Below, one piece after another: positions 9,445 through 18,423 of a DNA stretch of 64,000 bases. A model generated the notes under the pieces. The model saw only the letters and a list, made by a program, of their open reading frames with translations. It was not told the DNA's origin and did no database searches. Position 1 is the stretch's first letter; every line of letters starts with the position of its first letter. The stretch comes from Polaribacter sp. MED152 (GTDB lineage Bacteria; Bacteroidota; Bacteroidia; Flavobacteriales; Flavobacteriaceae). The position numbers and the translations under genes are program-made. The stretch lies in the NCBI RefSeq assembly GCF_000152945.2, contig NC_020830.1:2366501-2430500 (forward strand), in the 5' to 3' direction.

Positions 9445-10659
9445 ATGAAAATTAACCTTCGCATTATAAATGACTTATATATGATAGTTTTTATCATATA
9501 CTATTTTGTTCTTTCTGGTTTTTTAAGTTTTTTTTTAGGAGTTTCAAATACTATTATCAGTCTTTTTTTTTCTTTCTCTTTCATTTTTTGGTATTTAATA
9601 AAGCCTAACCGAATTATAAGAAAAGAAATATTAAATTTTGGACAGATTACTGTATTTATAATTATTTATATTTTTTTTACTTCTTTTATTAATAAACAAG
9701 GTATAATAAGACCAATAATTTATTCACAGTTTTACGTTATTCCTTTAATTTTATTATTCCTTATTTATGAAAATGATATTCTTACATTTAGATTTTTAAC
9801 TTTAAAGAAAATAAAAAATTGGATGTTATTATTAGCGCTTCTTCAGTTGCCAATATTATTAATTCAAAATAATTTTTTTGATGTTTTAATAGGTTTCAAT
9901 TTTTCTGGTCAAAAGATATACTCCGTAGATTTTGAGTTTGGTTCATTTCCCTTAAAAAATGACCATGCTTTAGGCTTTTTTTTAGTTGTTAATTTGCTTT
10001 ATATCTGGTCTAATAAAGTTTTAATAAATAAACTACAATTGTTATTGGCTAGTATTGTTATAGTAGTGAATTTATTACTAACAAATTCTAATGTTTCTAT
10101 TCTTTTTGCCGCAATTGCTATTGCATTTTTAATTTTAAAGAAAAGAAATGAAATAAAAATTAAAATATCATTTAAAAAGATTTTAATTATCTTAATTTCT
10201 CTCTTTTTAGTAATAGTTTTAATGGAATATACTGAGTTGAAATTTTACGGTGATTTTAAAAATAAATTTTCGCATAAATTAGATATTAGAACATCATTAA
10301 AGTGGTTTAAAAAAGGTTTTGCAAGAAGAGAACAGATAATTTTAGTTTTACTTAATGACAATATTACGTATTTAGGCAACGGAGCATATGCTTATTTTGA
10401 TATTTTAGCTGGTAAATTTAATAGAACTTTTAGACATTTTAGTCAGCTAATCTGGTCATATTATGATCTTGGTATTATCGGTTTATTAGCTTTTTTTTAC
10501 TACATAAAATCTCTAATAAAACTTTTTAAACACAAAAGAACGTCTTTTAATATTTGTTTGACAGTAGCTATAATTATGTATTCTTTTTTTACAATACCAA
10601 CTTTTGATTATAGTTTTATGCTAACCTACTTTATTTACATGCTTAAAGATGAAAATTAA
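9445..10659 (+). CDS. Wzy-like polysaccharide polymerase (multi-spanning membrane protein)
   Basis: Probably the polymerase joining repeat units in the periplasm. 404 residues with roughly ten or more hydrophobic helices and a soluble loop at about 265-310. The C-terminal half contains RTFRHFSQLIWSYYDLGIIGLLAF, the HxxN/G-L-I-G-L style seen in Wzy/O-antigen ligase proteins. Wzy proteins are poorly conserved, so identification rests on topology and on position between glycosyltransferases and beside wzx. One line (9481-9540) has only 12 G or C of 60. It starts right after the previous stop and overlaps the next gene by 11 bases. Confidence 0.72.
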   Translation: MKINLRIINDLYMIVFIIYYFVLSGFLSFFLGVSNTIISLFFSFSFIFWYLIKPNRIIRKEILNFGQITVFIIIYIFFTSFINKQGIIRPIIYSQFYVIPLILLFLIYENDILTFRFLTLKKIKNWMLLLALLQLPILLIQNNFFDVLIGFNFSGQKIYSVDFEFGSFPLKNDHALGFFLVVNLLYIWSNKVLINKLQLLLASIVIVVNLLLTNSNVSILFAAIAIAFLILKKRNEIKIKISFKKILIILISLFLVIVLMEYTELKFYGDFKNKFSHKLDIRTSLKWFKKGFARREQIILVLLNDNITYLGNGAYAYFDILAGKFNRTFRHFSQLIWSYYDLGIIGLLAFFYYIKSLIKLFKHKRTSFNICLTVAIIMYSFFTIPTFDYSFMLTYFIYMLKDEN

Positions 10660-11830
10660 TTTAACTTATATACCCTACCACGATTGGAGAAAAATTAAGC
10701 AAGAAGGTTTTAGAACTAGAGATGCACATTTTATACAATCGTTTAGAGAAGATAAAAGTGTAGAAAAGTTAATTATTTTAAATAGACCTATTACATTTGC
10801 AGAACTTTTTATCAAGAAAAAAACAATCCGAAAAAAAATTAAAGGAAAAATTATTTATGAGGCTAAAAATGGTTGTCTGTATCAGCTAGATAATAATACC
10901 TATCTAATAGATTACTTTTTGCTTCAGAATATTAAACATCTTACCAAAAAAAGAGTTTGGTATTTTAATGCTTATGGACATAAGAAAGTTGTGAGCTTTT
11001 ATAAAGATTGTTTAGATTTATTAGAAATAGATACAAGTAATATAGTTTCTTCTAATTTGTTTGCTTATAAATTCTTAAATAAAGTATCGGGGAAAAAAAT
11101 ATTTGATGGTTGGGATAATTTTAATTTAATACCAGATGTTAAATCAGCAAAAGTAGAGATTAATAAAGCTTATAAATCTTTAGCCTTAAATGTAAAACAG
11201 TGGGTAACAAATTCTACAGAAAACCAACAATACTATATAGATAAGTTTAATGTTAAAAACGTAGAAATAATAAAAAATGGTGTAAAATTAAAACCTTTTA
11301 CTCTAGTTCTTGAAACCCCTAAAGATCTAAAAAAGATTAAAGATAAAGGAAATTTAGTTGCTGGTTTTGGAGGTAAAATAACACATTTATTTGATGTAGA
11401 TTTATTTAATTTTATAACAAAAGAAAACAAAAATATAGAGTTTGTTATTATAGGTCAAATTATTTTAAAAAGTATTTTTTCAAAAATCATTTTTAGAGAA
11501 AATGTGCATTATTTAGGAGATAAGCACTACGATATTTATCCTAGTTATGTTAAAAATTTTGATATAGGTATTGTACCTTATAAAATTAAAGATGAGCAAC
11601 ATGGTGGAGATGCTATTAAAGTATACGAATATTTAGCAGCTAAATTGCCAGTAGTCGGTACTAGAGGAAATGGTCTTCAGTTCTTAGAAAATTATATAGA
11701 CATTTCAGATACTTTTGAAGAGTTCAGTTATTTTCTAAACAATTTATCATCTAAAGACACATTTTATTTAGAAAAAATACGTTGGCAACATAAATCAAAA
11801 GAATTACTTAATTTGTTTGATAAGTTTTAA
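10649..11830 (+). CDS. Glycosyltransferase, GT-B fold (GT4-like)
   Basis: Predicted cytoplasmic glycosyltransferase of the polysaccharide cluster. The C-terminal half has the retaining GT-B pattern: VAGFGGKITHLFDVDLF, then FDIGIVPYKIKDEQHGGDAIKVYEYLAAKLPVV with the E of KVYEYL as the likely donor-binding Glu, and GTRGNG. The N-terminal half is less conserved. 393 residues is normal. It overlaps the polymerase gene and is followed by a 64-base gap holding a near-match promoter element (TATTTTGC) before the oxygenase gene. Donor and linkage are unknown. Confidence 0.78.
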   Translation: MKINLTYIPYHDWRKIKQEGFRTRDAHFIQSFREDKSVEKLIILNRPITFAELFIKKKTIRKKIKGKIIYEAKNGCLYQLDNNTYLIDYFLLQNIKHLTKKRVWYFNAYGHKKVVSFYKDCLDLLEIDTSNIVSSNLFAYKFLNKVSGKKIFDGWDNFNLIPDVKSAKVEINKAYKSLALNVKQWVTNSTENQQYYIDKFNVKNVEIIKNGVKLKPFTLVLETPKDLKKIKDKGNLVAGFGGKITHLFDVDLFNFITKENKNIEFVIIGQIILKSIFSKIIFRENVHYLGDKHYDIYPSYVKNFDIGIVPYKIKDEQHGGDAIKVYEYLAAKLPVVGTRGNGLQFLENYIDISDTFEEFSYFLNNLSSKDTFYLEKIRWQHKSKELLNLFDKF

Positions 11831-11894
11831 TGCATTAAATTACTTTTAACTATTATTGTAATTAAAAAATGTATTTTGCAAACTAAAATTTATA

Positions 11895-12671
11895 ATGATA
11901 AATTTCACTTTTTTAGAAGAGAATAAAGAAAATCTTAGACTAGAGTATCTTACAAACAAACCATTTTCTCACTTAGTTTTAGACGCTTTTTGTGATGAGC
12001 ATAAACTTTTAGAACTAAGAAGGCAAATTCCCGAGCTTAATAATAAAAGTAGAGATTATATGTTTGCTAACAATAAGTTTGAAAAATCTAATTATAAAGA
12101 ATTAGGTAGTTTGTTTTTAGAGCTTTACAACGATTTAAAATCAAAAAGATTTAATGATTTCTTAAGCTATATTTCTGGAAAAACTGTTTTTGTAGACCCT
12201 AGAAATCATGGAGGTGGTTTACATCAAGGTAAGCAAAATAGTAGTTTAGACATGCATTTGGATTTTAATTATCATCCTTTAAAACATAATTGGTTTAGAC
12301 AAATGAACATTTTACTATATTTAAATATAGATTGGAAGGAATCATACAAAGGACACTTGAAACTAGAAGACTTAAGAACAGGGGAGAAAGATGAAATTGG
12401 TGTACCTTTTAATAGAGTAATAATTCAAGAGTGCGGGTCTCACAGTTTGCATGGATATGATCAAACATTTTTTCCTGAGGGAAACTTCAGAACTTCTATA
12501 GCCACTTATGCTTATACCGTGCATAATAAAATATTAGAAAAACCCAGAACTACAGATTGGTTTCCAACAGAGGATGCTTCTAGCTTTAAAAAGTTTGCAG
12601 CTAAACATTACAATAAAGCTGTTACAATTAAGAATAAATTATTTGGAAGTGGAACAGCAAAAAATCAGTGA
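11895..12671 (+). CDS. 2-oxoglutarate/Fe(II)-dependent oxygenase in the polysaccharide cluster
   Basis: Double-stranded beta-helix oxygenase of the prolyl-4-hydroxylase-like superfamily. The iron triad fits H121 and D123 in DMHLDFNYH and H186 in SLHGYD, with R199 in NFRTSIATY as the 2-oxoglutarate-binding residue 13 positions later. 258 residues, no signal peptide, so cytoplasmic. It is embedded between glycosyltransferase genes and overlaps the next gene by GTGA, which suggests it acts on a nucleotide sugar, lipid-linked glycan or glycan substituent. The substrate is not inferable from sequence. Confidence 0.82.
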   Translation: MINFTFLEENKENLRLEYLTNKPFSHLVLDAFCDEHKLLELRRQIPELNNKSRDYMFANNKFEKSNYKELGSLFLELYNDLKSKRFNDFLSYISGKTVFVDPRNHGGGLHQGKQNSSLDMHLDFNYHPLKHNWFRQMNILLYLNIDWKESYKGHLKLEDLRTGEKDEIGVPFNRVIIQECGSHSLHGYDQTFFPEGNFRTSIATYAYTVHNKILEKPRTTDWFPTEDASSFKKFAAKHYNKAVTIKNKLFGSGTAKNQ

Positions 12672-13780
12672 TTTTGACAAACTTTAAGATTGCCATAATT
12701 GGTACAAGAGGAATACCTAATCATTACGGTGGTTTTGAGCAGTTTGCGGAATCTTTATCAGTTTTTTTAGCAAATAAAGGACATGAGGTTACAGTATATA
12801 ACTCAGAGAATCATCCATATAAAAAAACCGATTACAAAGGGGTGAAAATTATACATAAAAAAGATCCTGAGAAACGAATAGGTACTGTTGGTCAATTTTT
12901 TTATGACTTATATTGTATTTTAGACACAAGAAAACGAAATTTAGATATTATTCTTCAGTTGGGCTATACAAGTAGTTCTATTTGGTCTTTTTTGTTTCCA
13001 AAAAAACCAATTATTGTTACGAATATGGATGGTTTAGAATGGAAGCGTACTAAGTTTTCATTAATTGTACAAAAGTTTCTGCTTTTTGCGGAAAAAAAAG
13101 CTGTAAAAAAAAGTACTCATTTAGTTTCAGATTCTAAAGGTATTCAAAACTATATTAATACTAAATACAATGTAAAATCAACATATATTGCATATGGTAC
13201 AGATATTTTAAATAAAGCGAATGTTTCTTTAATAGAAAATTTTGAACTAGTTAAAAAAGAATATGATTTACTTATTGCTAGAATAGAACCAGAAAATAAT
13301 ATTAAGATGGTAATTGAGGGGTATCTTCTAAGTAAATCTAAAAAAAAATTAATTGTAGTTGGAGATTATACAATAAACACCTTTGGTAAAAGTTTATATG
13401 CTGAGTATGCTAAGAATCCTAAAATTAAATTTTTAGGTAGTATATATGATAAAGAAGTTATTAATAATTTAAGATACTATTGTAACATATACTTTCATGG
13501 ACATTCTGTTGGAGGCACAAATCCATCTTTATTAGAAGCAATGGGATGTTCTTGTTTAATTTTGGCTCATAAAAATCAATTTAATAGTTCTGTTTTAGAA
13601 AAAGATGCCTATTATTTTGATAGTGCAGTTAGTCTCTCAAAATTAATTGATACTACTTTTGCAAAAGATGAAATTCTTAAAGTTAATTCAAATTTAGAAA
13701 AAATTAGAAACTACTATAATTCTACTAACATTAATAATTTATATGAAACACTATTTTTTGAACTTCTTAAAAAAGAGTGA
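12668..13780 (+). CDS. DUF1972-type glycosyltransferase (rhamnosyltransferase-like)
   Basis: GT-B glycosyltransferase whose N-terminus GTRGIPNHYGGFEQFAESL is the hallmark of DUF1972, found in Cps2T/WchF-type beta-1,4-rhamnosyltransferases. The C-terminal donor domain includes ARIEPENNIKMVIEGY and HGHSVGGTNPSLLEAMGC, with the conserved Glu of LLEAMG. Together with rmlABC this makes a rhamnose-containing glycan plausible. It starts with GTG at 12668, overlapping the oxygenase stop (GTGA). 370 residues, cytoplasmic. Confidence 0.86.
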   Translation: MILTNFKIAIIGTRGIPNHYGGFEQFAESLSVFLANKGHEVTVYNSENHPYKKTDYKGVKIIHKKDPEKRIGTVGQFFYDLYCILDTRKRNLDIILQLGYTSSSIWSFLFPKKPIIVTNMDGLEWKRTKFSLIVQKFLLFAEKKAVKKSTHLVSDSKGIQNYINTKYNVKSTYIAYGTDILNKANVSLIENFELVKKEYDLLIARIEPENNIKMVIEGYLLSKSKKKLIVVGDYTINTFGKSLYAEYAKNPKIKFLGSIYDKEVINNLRYYCNIYFHGHSVGGTNPSLLEAMGCSCLILAHKNQFNSSVLEKDAYYFDSAVSLSKLIDTTFAKDEILKVNSNLEKIRNYYNSTNINNLYETLFFELLKKE

Positions 13781-14972
13781 TTTATCTGTGAATGAGTTGT
13801 TTTCTAGCCTAATTCTTTGCTCACTTATGTTGCCAAGAATTGTAAATAGTTTAGCAATTGGTCTTTTTTTTATCTACTCTATAATTATCTTTTTTAAATA
13901 TAAAGGAACAAAGTTTAGGTTTACTAAAATCTCTCTTTTTTTTATATCTTTTTTTGTCATTTGTGTATTATCCCTTTTTTGGTCTATAGATTTAACTGCA
14001 TCAAAAGAAGGAATTTCTCGCATTGTATCTTTTATTTTAATACCAATTAGTTTCTCAGTAAACTACCAGAAAATTAGACCTCTAAAAATATTTTATTTCT
14101 TTAGTTATTTTACTTTTTTTGTAGCTTTATTAATGTTACTTAAAGCAATAATTAATTATTTTCAAACTAAAGATTATCATGTTTTTTTCTATCACAATTT
14201 AAGCAATACAATTAGTGATTTGCATGCAATTTACTTTTCAATCTTTGTTTCTTTTTCAATCTTCCTTTTACTTCTAAAAGATAAAAATAAATTAGATTTG
14301 GTAGTTACAATTTTTTTAATACCTTTTTTATTTCTGTTATCATCTAAAACAGTAATTGTAATTTCATTTATTTTATGGATTTCTTTTTTTAAGAAAAACT
14401 TTCTATTTTTAAAAAAAGGCTTTATTGCAGTTATTACTTTGTTGCTTTTAAGTTCTGTTTTTTTTAAAGAAAGAATTTTTAAAGAGATTAATAATTCTAA
14501 TTTGATAGAAATATTTCAAAAAGAAAATTTTGGGTGGCAATACAAATGGTCTGGTATAGGTATTAGAACACTTCAAATAAGAACTTTTTATGAATTATTA
14601 AATGAAGATGATTTTATGCTACATGGTTATGGGTACAATGCAGTAAGAGAAAAAATTATAAAAAAGCATAAATCATATAAGTTATATTCTGGTATGGTGG
14701 GTATAGACTTTCACAATCAATACCTACAATTAATAGCAGAAGTTGGTTTATTGGGCTTATTCATAATTTTAATGATTTTTATGTTGTCAATTAAAAAAGC
14801 TGTAACAGAGAGAGATCTGTTGTTTTTTAGTTTTTCTGTGCTTTTAATATTTGTTTGTATCACAGAAATTTATTTGGCTAGACAACGTGGTTTAGTTTTC
14901 TTTGTTACAACAACGCTTCTTTTTGTTTATGGCAAAAAAATTCAACATAAAATAATAAAATATAATAAATGA
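13743..14972 (+). CDS. O-antigen ligase/polymerase family membrane protein (Wzy_C type)
   Basis: Second polymerase/ligase-type protein of the cluster. 409 residues, ten or more hydrophobic helices. The loop and helix near residue 315-345, IDFHNQYLQLIAEVGLLGLF, carries the H-N-x-Y-x-Q-x-x-x-E-x-G-L-x-G pattern of WaaL/Wzy_C proteins. It could ligate the finished polymer to lipid A core, with the protein at 9445 as polymerase, or the roles could be swapped. The ATG chosen at 13743 overlaps the previous gene by 38 bases; a later methionine in SLILCSLMLPR is a possible shorter start. Its TGA overlaps the next ATG. Confidence 0.8.
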   Translation: MKHYFLNFLKKSDLSVNELFSSLILCSLMLPRIVNSLAIGLFFIYSIIIFFKYKGTKFRFTKISLFFISFFVICVLSLFWSIDLTASKEGISRIVSFILIPISFSVNYQKIRPLKIFYFFSYFTFFVALLMLLKAIINYFQTKDYHVFFYHNLSNTISDLHAIYFSIFVSFSIFLLLLKDKNKLDLVVTIFLIPFLFLLSSKTVIVISFILWISFFKKNFLFLKKGFIAVITLLLLSSVFFKERIFKEINNSNLIEIFQKENFGWQYKWSGIGIRTLQIRTFYELLNEDDFMLHGYGYNAVREKIIKKHKSYKLYSGMVGIDFHNQYLQLIAEVGLLGLFIILMIFMLSIKKAVTERDLLFFSFSVLLIFVCITEIYLARQRGLVFFVTTTLLFVYGKKIQHKIIKYNK

Positions 14973-16324
14973 AAGTAGGTTACTCCTTTTTAATAAGGCC
15001 TATTAATATTACTATTGACTTAGTTGTTATTAATTTAATTTTCTACTTAATTGGAGATGAAAATTATCTTGATTTTATATTTTTATTATATATAAATTCG
15101 CTTTGGTTTTTAGGGGCTTTCTATTCAGATTATTACAAGATTGGCAGAATTACTGGTATTTTTAAATTATTAGGTGTAATACTTGCCCAGTTTTTTATAT
15201 TTAGTCTTGCTTTTTTTTCATTTTTTACACTTTTTAAAGAAGGTAAAGTAGTTAACAAACAATTTGTATCTATTTTACTTATATTTTTATTTTTGTTCAT
15301 AGCGAAATTCCTTTTTTATTTCTTTTTAAAACTTTATCGGAAATTTGGTAACAACTACAAAAGAATTGTAATAATTGGCCAAGATGAAACAACTTTAAAA
15401 CTAATCACTTATTTTAACTCAAATGAAGATTTGGGTTACATGAATAAAGGTTTTTTTTCTGATAAATCTTCAAAATCAAAAAATTATTTAGGGACTATAT
15501 CAGAGAGTTTTAATTATGTTATAGATAATAATATAGACCAAATTTATTGTTCTACTTCTTCAATTAGTAGAACACTAATAAAAAATATAATATGGTTTGC
15601 TAAAATCAATCAGAAAGAAATAAAATTAATACCATCAGCTAAAGATATTTTAAGTGAAAATATTTCGATTGAAAAATACGATACTATACCAGTATTAAAA
15701 ATTAAAAAACTACCTTTTGAATCAGCTCAGATAAGATTTTTAAAGCGAAGTTTTGACATTTTTTTCTCATTTTTAATTTGTGTGTTTGTTTTATCTTGGG
15801 TAACACCTCTAATATGGGTTTTTATAAAGTTGGAGTCAAAAAATCAACCATTGTTCTTCAAGCAAAAAAGAACTGGTTTTCAAGGTAAAGATTTCTATTG
15901 TTATAAATTTTCTTCTATGATAACAAATAAAGAGTCCAACACACAACAAGCTATAAAAGGAGATAAGAGAGTTACCAAAGTAGGTGCCTTTATTAGAGCT
16001 ACAAGTTTAGATGAATTGCCACAATTTATAAATGTTTTAATGGGAGATATGAGTGTTGTAGGTCCTAGACCCCATATGACAAAACAATCATTAGATTTCG
16101 AAGATAAAATTCAAAATTATATAAGAAGAAGTGCTGTAAAGCCTGGTATTACAGGTTTGGCTCAGGTTAAAGGCTATAGAGGAGAAATTATAAAGAAGTC
16201 TGATATAGGAAATAGAGTACGTTTAGATGTATTTTATATAGAAAACTGGACTTTTATTTTAGATATAAAAATTATATTTCAAACTCTAATTCAGGTTTTA
16301 AAAGGTGATGAAAAAGCGTATTAA
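14969..16324 (+). CDS. Polyprenyl glycosylphosphotransferase initiating repeat-unit synthesis (WcaJ/WbaP-like)
   Basis: Transfers a sugar-1-phosphate to undecaprenyl phosphate to start the repeat unit. N-terminal membrane helices (about 10-125), a Rossmann-like CoA-binding-type domain (KRIVIIGQDETTLKLI), a further membrane segment at about 265-285, then the bacterial sugar transferase domain: FKQKRTGFQGKDFYCYKFSS, ATSLDELPQFINVLMGDMSVVGPRP and KPGITGLAQVKGYRGE. The usual KFRSM reads KFSSM, a mild deviation; the DELPQ and GPRP motifs are intact. 451 residues is normal. Three bases separate it from the last glycosyltransferase. Confidence 0.93.
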   Translation: MKVGYSFLIRPINITIDLVVINLIFYLIGDENYLDFIFLLYINSLWFLGAFYSDYYKIGRITGIFKLLGVILAQFFIFSLAFFSFFTLFKEGKVVNKQFVSILLIFLFLFIAKFLFYFFLKLYRKFGNNYKRIVIIGQDETTLKLITYFNSNEDLGYMNKGFFSDKSSKSKNYLGTISESFNYVIDNNIDQIYCSTSSISRTLIKNIIWFAKINQKEIKLIPSAKDILSENISIEKYDTIPVLKIKKLPFESAQIRFLKRSFDIFFSFLICVFVLSWVTPLIWVFIKLESKNQPLFFKQKRTGFQGKDFYCYKFSSMITNKESNTQQAIKGDKRVTKVGAFIRATSLDELPQFINVLMGDMSVVGPRPHMTKQSLDFEDKIQNYIRRSAVKPGITGLAQVKGYRGEIIKKSDIGNRVRLDVFYIENWTFILDIKIIFQTLIQVLKGDEKAY

Positions 16325-16327
16325 TAA

Positions 16328-17101
16328 ATGAATAAAAACATATATATAACAGCTTCTATTGTACTTTTTAATGAGGATTTAAAAGAGTTAGAAAATACTG
16401 TGTCTTGTTTTTTGAATGTAAAAATTTCCAAGAAATTATATTTAATAGATAATACGTTAAATGGAGATTTTAAAGGCTTATTTCATCATCAAGATATAGA
16501 ATATATTGCTGTGCCCTCTAATATTGGTTTTGGTGCTGGTCATAATAAAGCTTTAAAATATTTAAAAGATAAATCTGATTATCATTTAATTTTAAATCCT
16601 GATGTCTCTTTTAAGCCAAAAATTATTACAACATTAATTAGCCAGTTAGAATTAGATAATTCAACTGCTATGATAGCTCCAAAAGTTTTGTTTCCAGATG
16701 GCAGGCATCAATATTCCTGCAGAAGATATCCAACTGTTTCAGAATTACTAGCAAGAAGATTTACATTTTTAAAATTTATTTTTAAGAAACAAATTTTAAA
16801 AGGTACCTACAGGGATTTAGATTTAAATCAGTCATTTTTTGCAGATTATATCACAGGGTGTTTTCATCTATATAGAACAGAAGATTTTGTGAAATTAAAT
16901 GGTTTTGATGAACGCTATTTTTTATATATGGAAGATGTAGATATTTGTAAAAAAATAGACTTGATGGGTAAAAAGAAATTATATTATCCTCAAGAAGAAA
17001 TTATTCATGTTTTAAAACAAGGATCGTCAAAAAGTTTTAAGCTATTTTTAAGACATACATTTTCGGCAATTAAATATTTTTTAAAGTGGGGTTTTAGGTA
17101 G
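16328..17101 (+). CDS. Glycosyltransferase family 2 (WbbL-like)
   Basis: Last gene of the polysaccharide cluster. GT-A enzyme resembling WbbL rhamnosyltransferases: SNIGFGAGHNKALKYL, LILNPDVSF as the DxD equivalent (NPD), CRRYPTVSELLARRF, and FADYITGCFHLYRTEDF followed by GFDERYFLYMEDVDICKKI with the catalytic-region E-D-V-D. 257 residues, no membrane segment. Four bases after the initiating transferase. It likely adds an early sugar; rhamnose is plausible given rmlABC, but not shown. Confidence 0.87.
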   Translation: MNKNIYITASIVLFNEDLKELENTVSCFLNVKISKKLYLIDNTLNGDFKGLFHHQDIEYIAVPSNIGFGAGHNKALKYLKDKSDYHLILNPDVSFKPKIITTLISQLELDNSTAMIAPKVLFPDGRHQYSCRRYPTVSELLARRFTFLKFIFKKQILKGTYRDLDLNQSFFADYITGCFHLYRTEDFVKLNGFDERYFLYMEDVDICKKIDLMGKKKLYYPQEEIIHVLKQGSSKSFKLFLRHTFSAIKYFLKWGFR

Positions 17102-17117
17102 CCAATTTTATTTAAAA

Positions 17118-17125
17118 TATATTTG
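17118..17125 (+). promoter_or_regulatory. -7 element TATATTTG upstream of purD
   Basis: Exact TAnnTTTG match in the 44-base gap between the polysaccharide cluster and purD, ending 20 bases before the purD ATG. It marks the end of the cluster as a transcription unit. Confidence 0.6.
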
Positions 17126-17145
17126 CAATCCATAAATTAATTACC

Positions 17146-18420
17146 ATGAATATTTTAATATTAGGTTCTGGAGGAAGAGAACATGCATTTACATTAAAGT
17201 TAGTTGAAAGTCCAAAAGTTAACTCGGTTTTTGTTGCACCTGGAAATGCAGGTACAAATGAAATTGCAACAAATGTAAATATCAATCCTACAGATTTTGA
17301 TGCTGTTAAAAAACTAGTGTTAGAAAATAATATTAAAATGGTAGTTGTTGGGCCTGAAGCACCTTTGGTAAATGGTGTTCATGATTTCTTTTTGGCAGAT
17401 GATGAGCTAAAAAATATTCCTGTTATTGGTCCTAAAAAAGACGGAGCTTTATTAGAGGGGTCTAAAGATTTTTCTAAGAAATTCATGGAAAAATATAATG
17501 TGCCCACTGCAAAATATAAGTCTTTTACTAGTGATAATTTAGAAGATGGTTTTGCTTTCTTAGAAACCTTAGAACCACCATATGTTTTAAAAGCAGATGG
17601 TTTAGCAGCAGGTAAAGGAGTTTTAATTTTAAACTCTCTAGAAGAAGCTAAAATAGAATTAAAAGAAATGGTTTCTAATCAGAAGTTTGGTGAAGCCTCA
17701 TCAACTGTGGTTATCGAAGAATTCTTAAAAGGAATAGAGCTGTCTGTATTTGTTTTAACTGATGGGAGGAATTATAAAATTTTACCTTCAGCAAAAGATT
17801 ACAAACGAATAGGTGAAGGTGATGTAGGTTTAAATACTGGAGGAATGGGTGCAATTTCACCCGTGCCTTTTGCAGATGATAATTTTTTAAATAAGGTAGA
17901 AGAATTAGTTGTAAAACCTACCATTCAAGGTCTTCAAAAAGAAGGTATAGACTATAAAGGTTTTATTTTTATAGGTTTAATGAATGATAATGGAAATCCT
18001 TCTGTTGTAGAATACAATGTAAGAATGGGAGATCCAGAAACAGAAGTGGTTTTACCAAGAATTGAATCTGATTTATTCGAGTTGTTTGATGGTGTTGCAA
18101 ATCAGACATTGAATGAGAAATCTTTTGTTGTAACTAAACAAACAGCAACTACTGTTATGTTGGTTTCTGGAGGTTATCCTGAAGCTTACGATAAAAACAA
18201 AGAAATTAGTGGTTTAGAAGATACTGCAAACTCAACCATATTTCATGCAGGTACAACTTTAAAAAATGGTAAAGTAGTAACAAGTGGAGGTAGAGTCATG
18301 GCTATAACTTCGTTTGGAGATTCTATTCAAGAGGCTTTAGATAAGTCTTATGAAAGCATTCGCAAAATATCATTTGATAAAATGAACTACAGAAAAGATA
18401 TCGGATTCGATTTAGTTTAA
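17146..18420 (+). CDS. purD: Phosphoribosylamine--glycine ligase
   Basis: ATP-dependent ligation of glycine to 5-phosphoribosylamine in de novo purine synthesis. ATP-grasp enzyme: N-domain start ILILGSGGREHAF, then PEAPLVNG, the ATP-grasp region YVLKADGLAAGKGVL, NTGGMGAISPVPF, EYNVRMGDPETEVVLPR, and a C-terminal domain ending GFDLV. The length of 424 is standard. It ends 3 bases from the convergent histidine kinase gene, with no terminator hairpin between them. Confidence 0.97.
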   Translation: MNILILGSGGREHAFTLKLVESPKVNSVFVAPGNAGTNEIATNVNINPTDFDAVKKLVLENNIKMVVVGPEAPLVNGVHDFFLADDELKNIPVIGPKKDGALLEGSKDFSKKFMEKYNVPTAKYKSFTSDNLEDGFAFLETLEPPYVLKADGLAAGKGVLILNSLEEAKIELKEMVSNQKFGEASSTVVIEEFLKGIELSVFVLTDGRNYKILPSAKDYKRIGEGDVGLNTGGMGAISPVPFADDNFLNKVEELVVKPTIQGLQKEGIDYKGFIFIGLMNDNGNPSVVEYNVRMGDPETEVVLPRIESDLFELFDGVANQTLNEKSFVVTKQTATTVMLVSGGYPEAYDKNKEISGLEDTANSTIFHAGTTLKNGKVVTSGGRVMAITSFGDSIQEALDKSYESIRKISFDKMNYRKDIGFDLV

Positions 18421-18423
18421 GAA

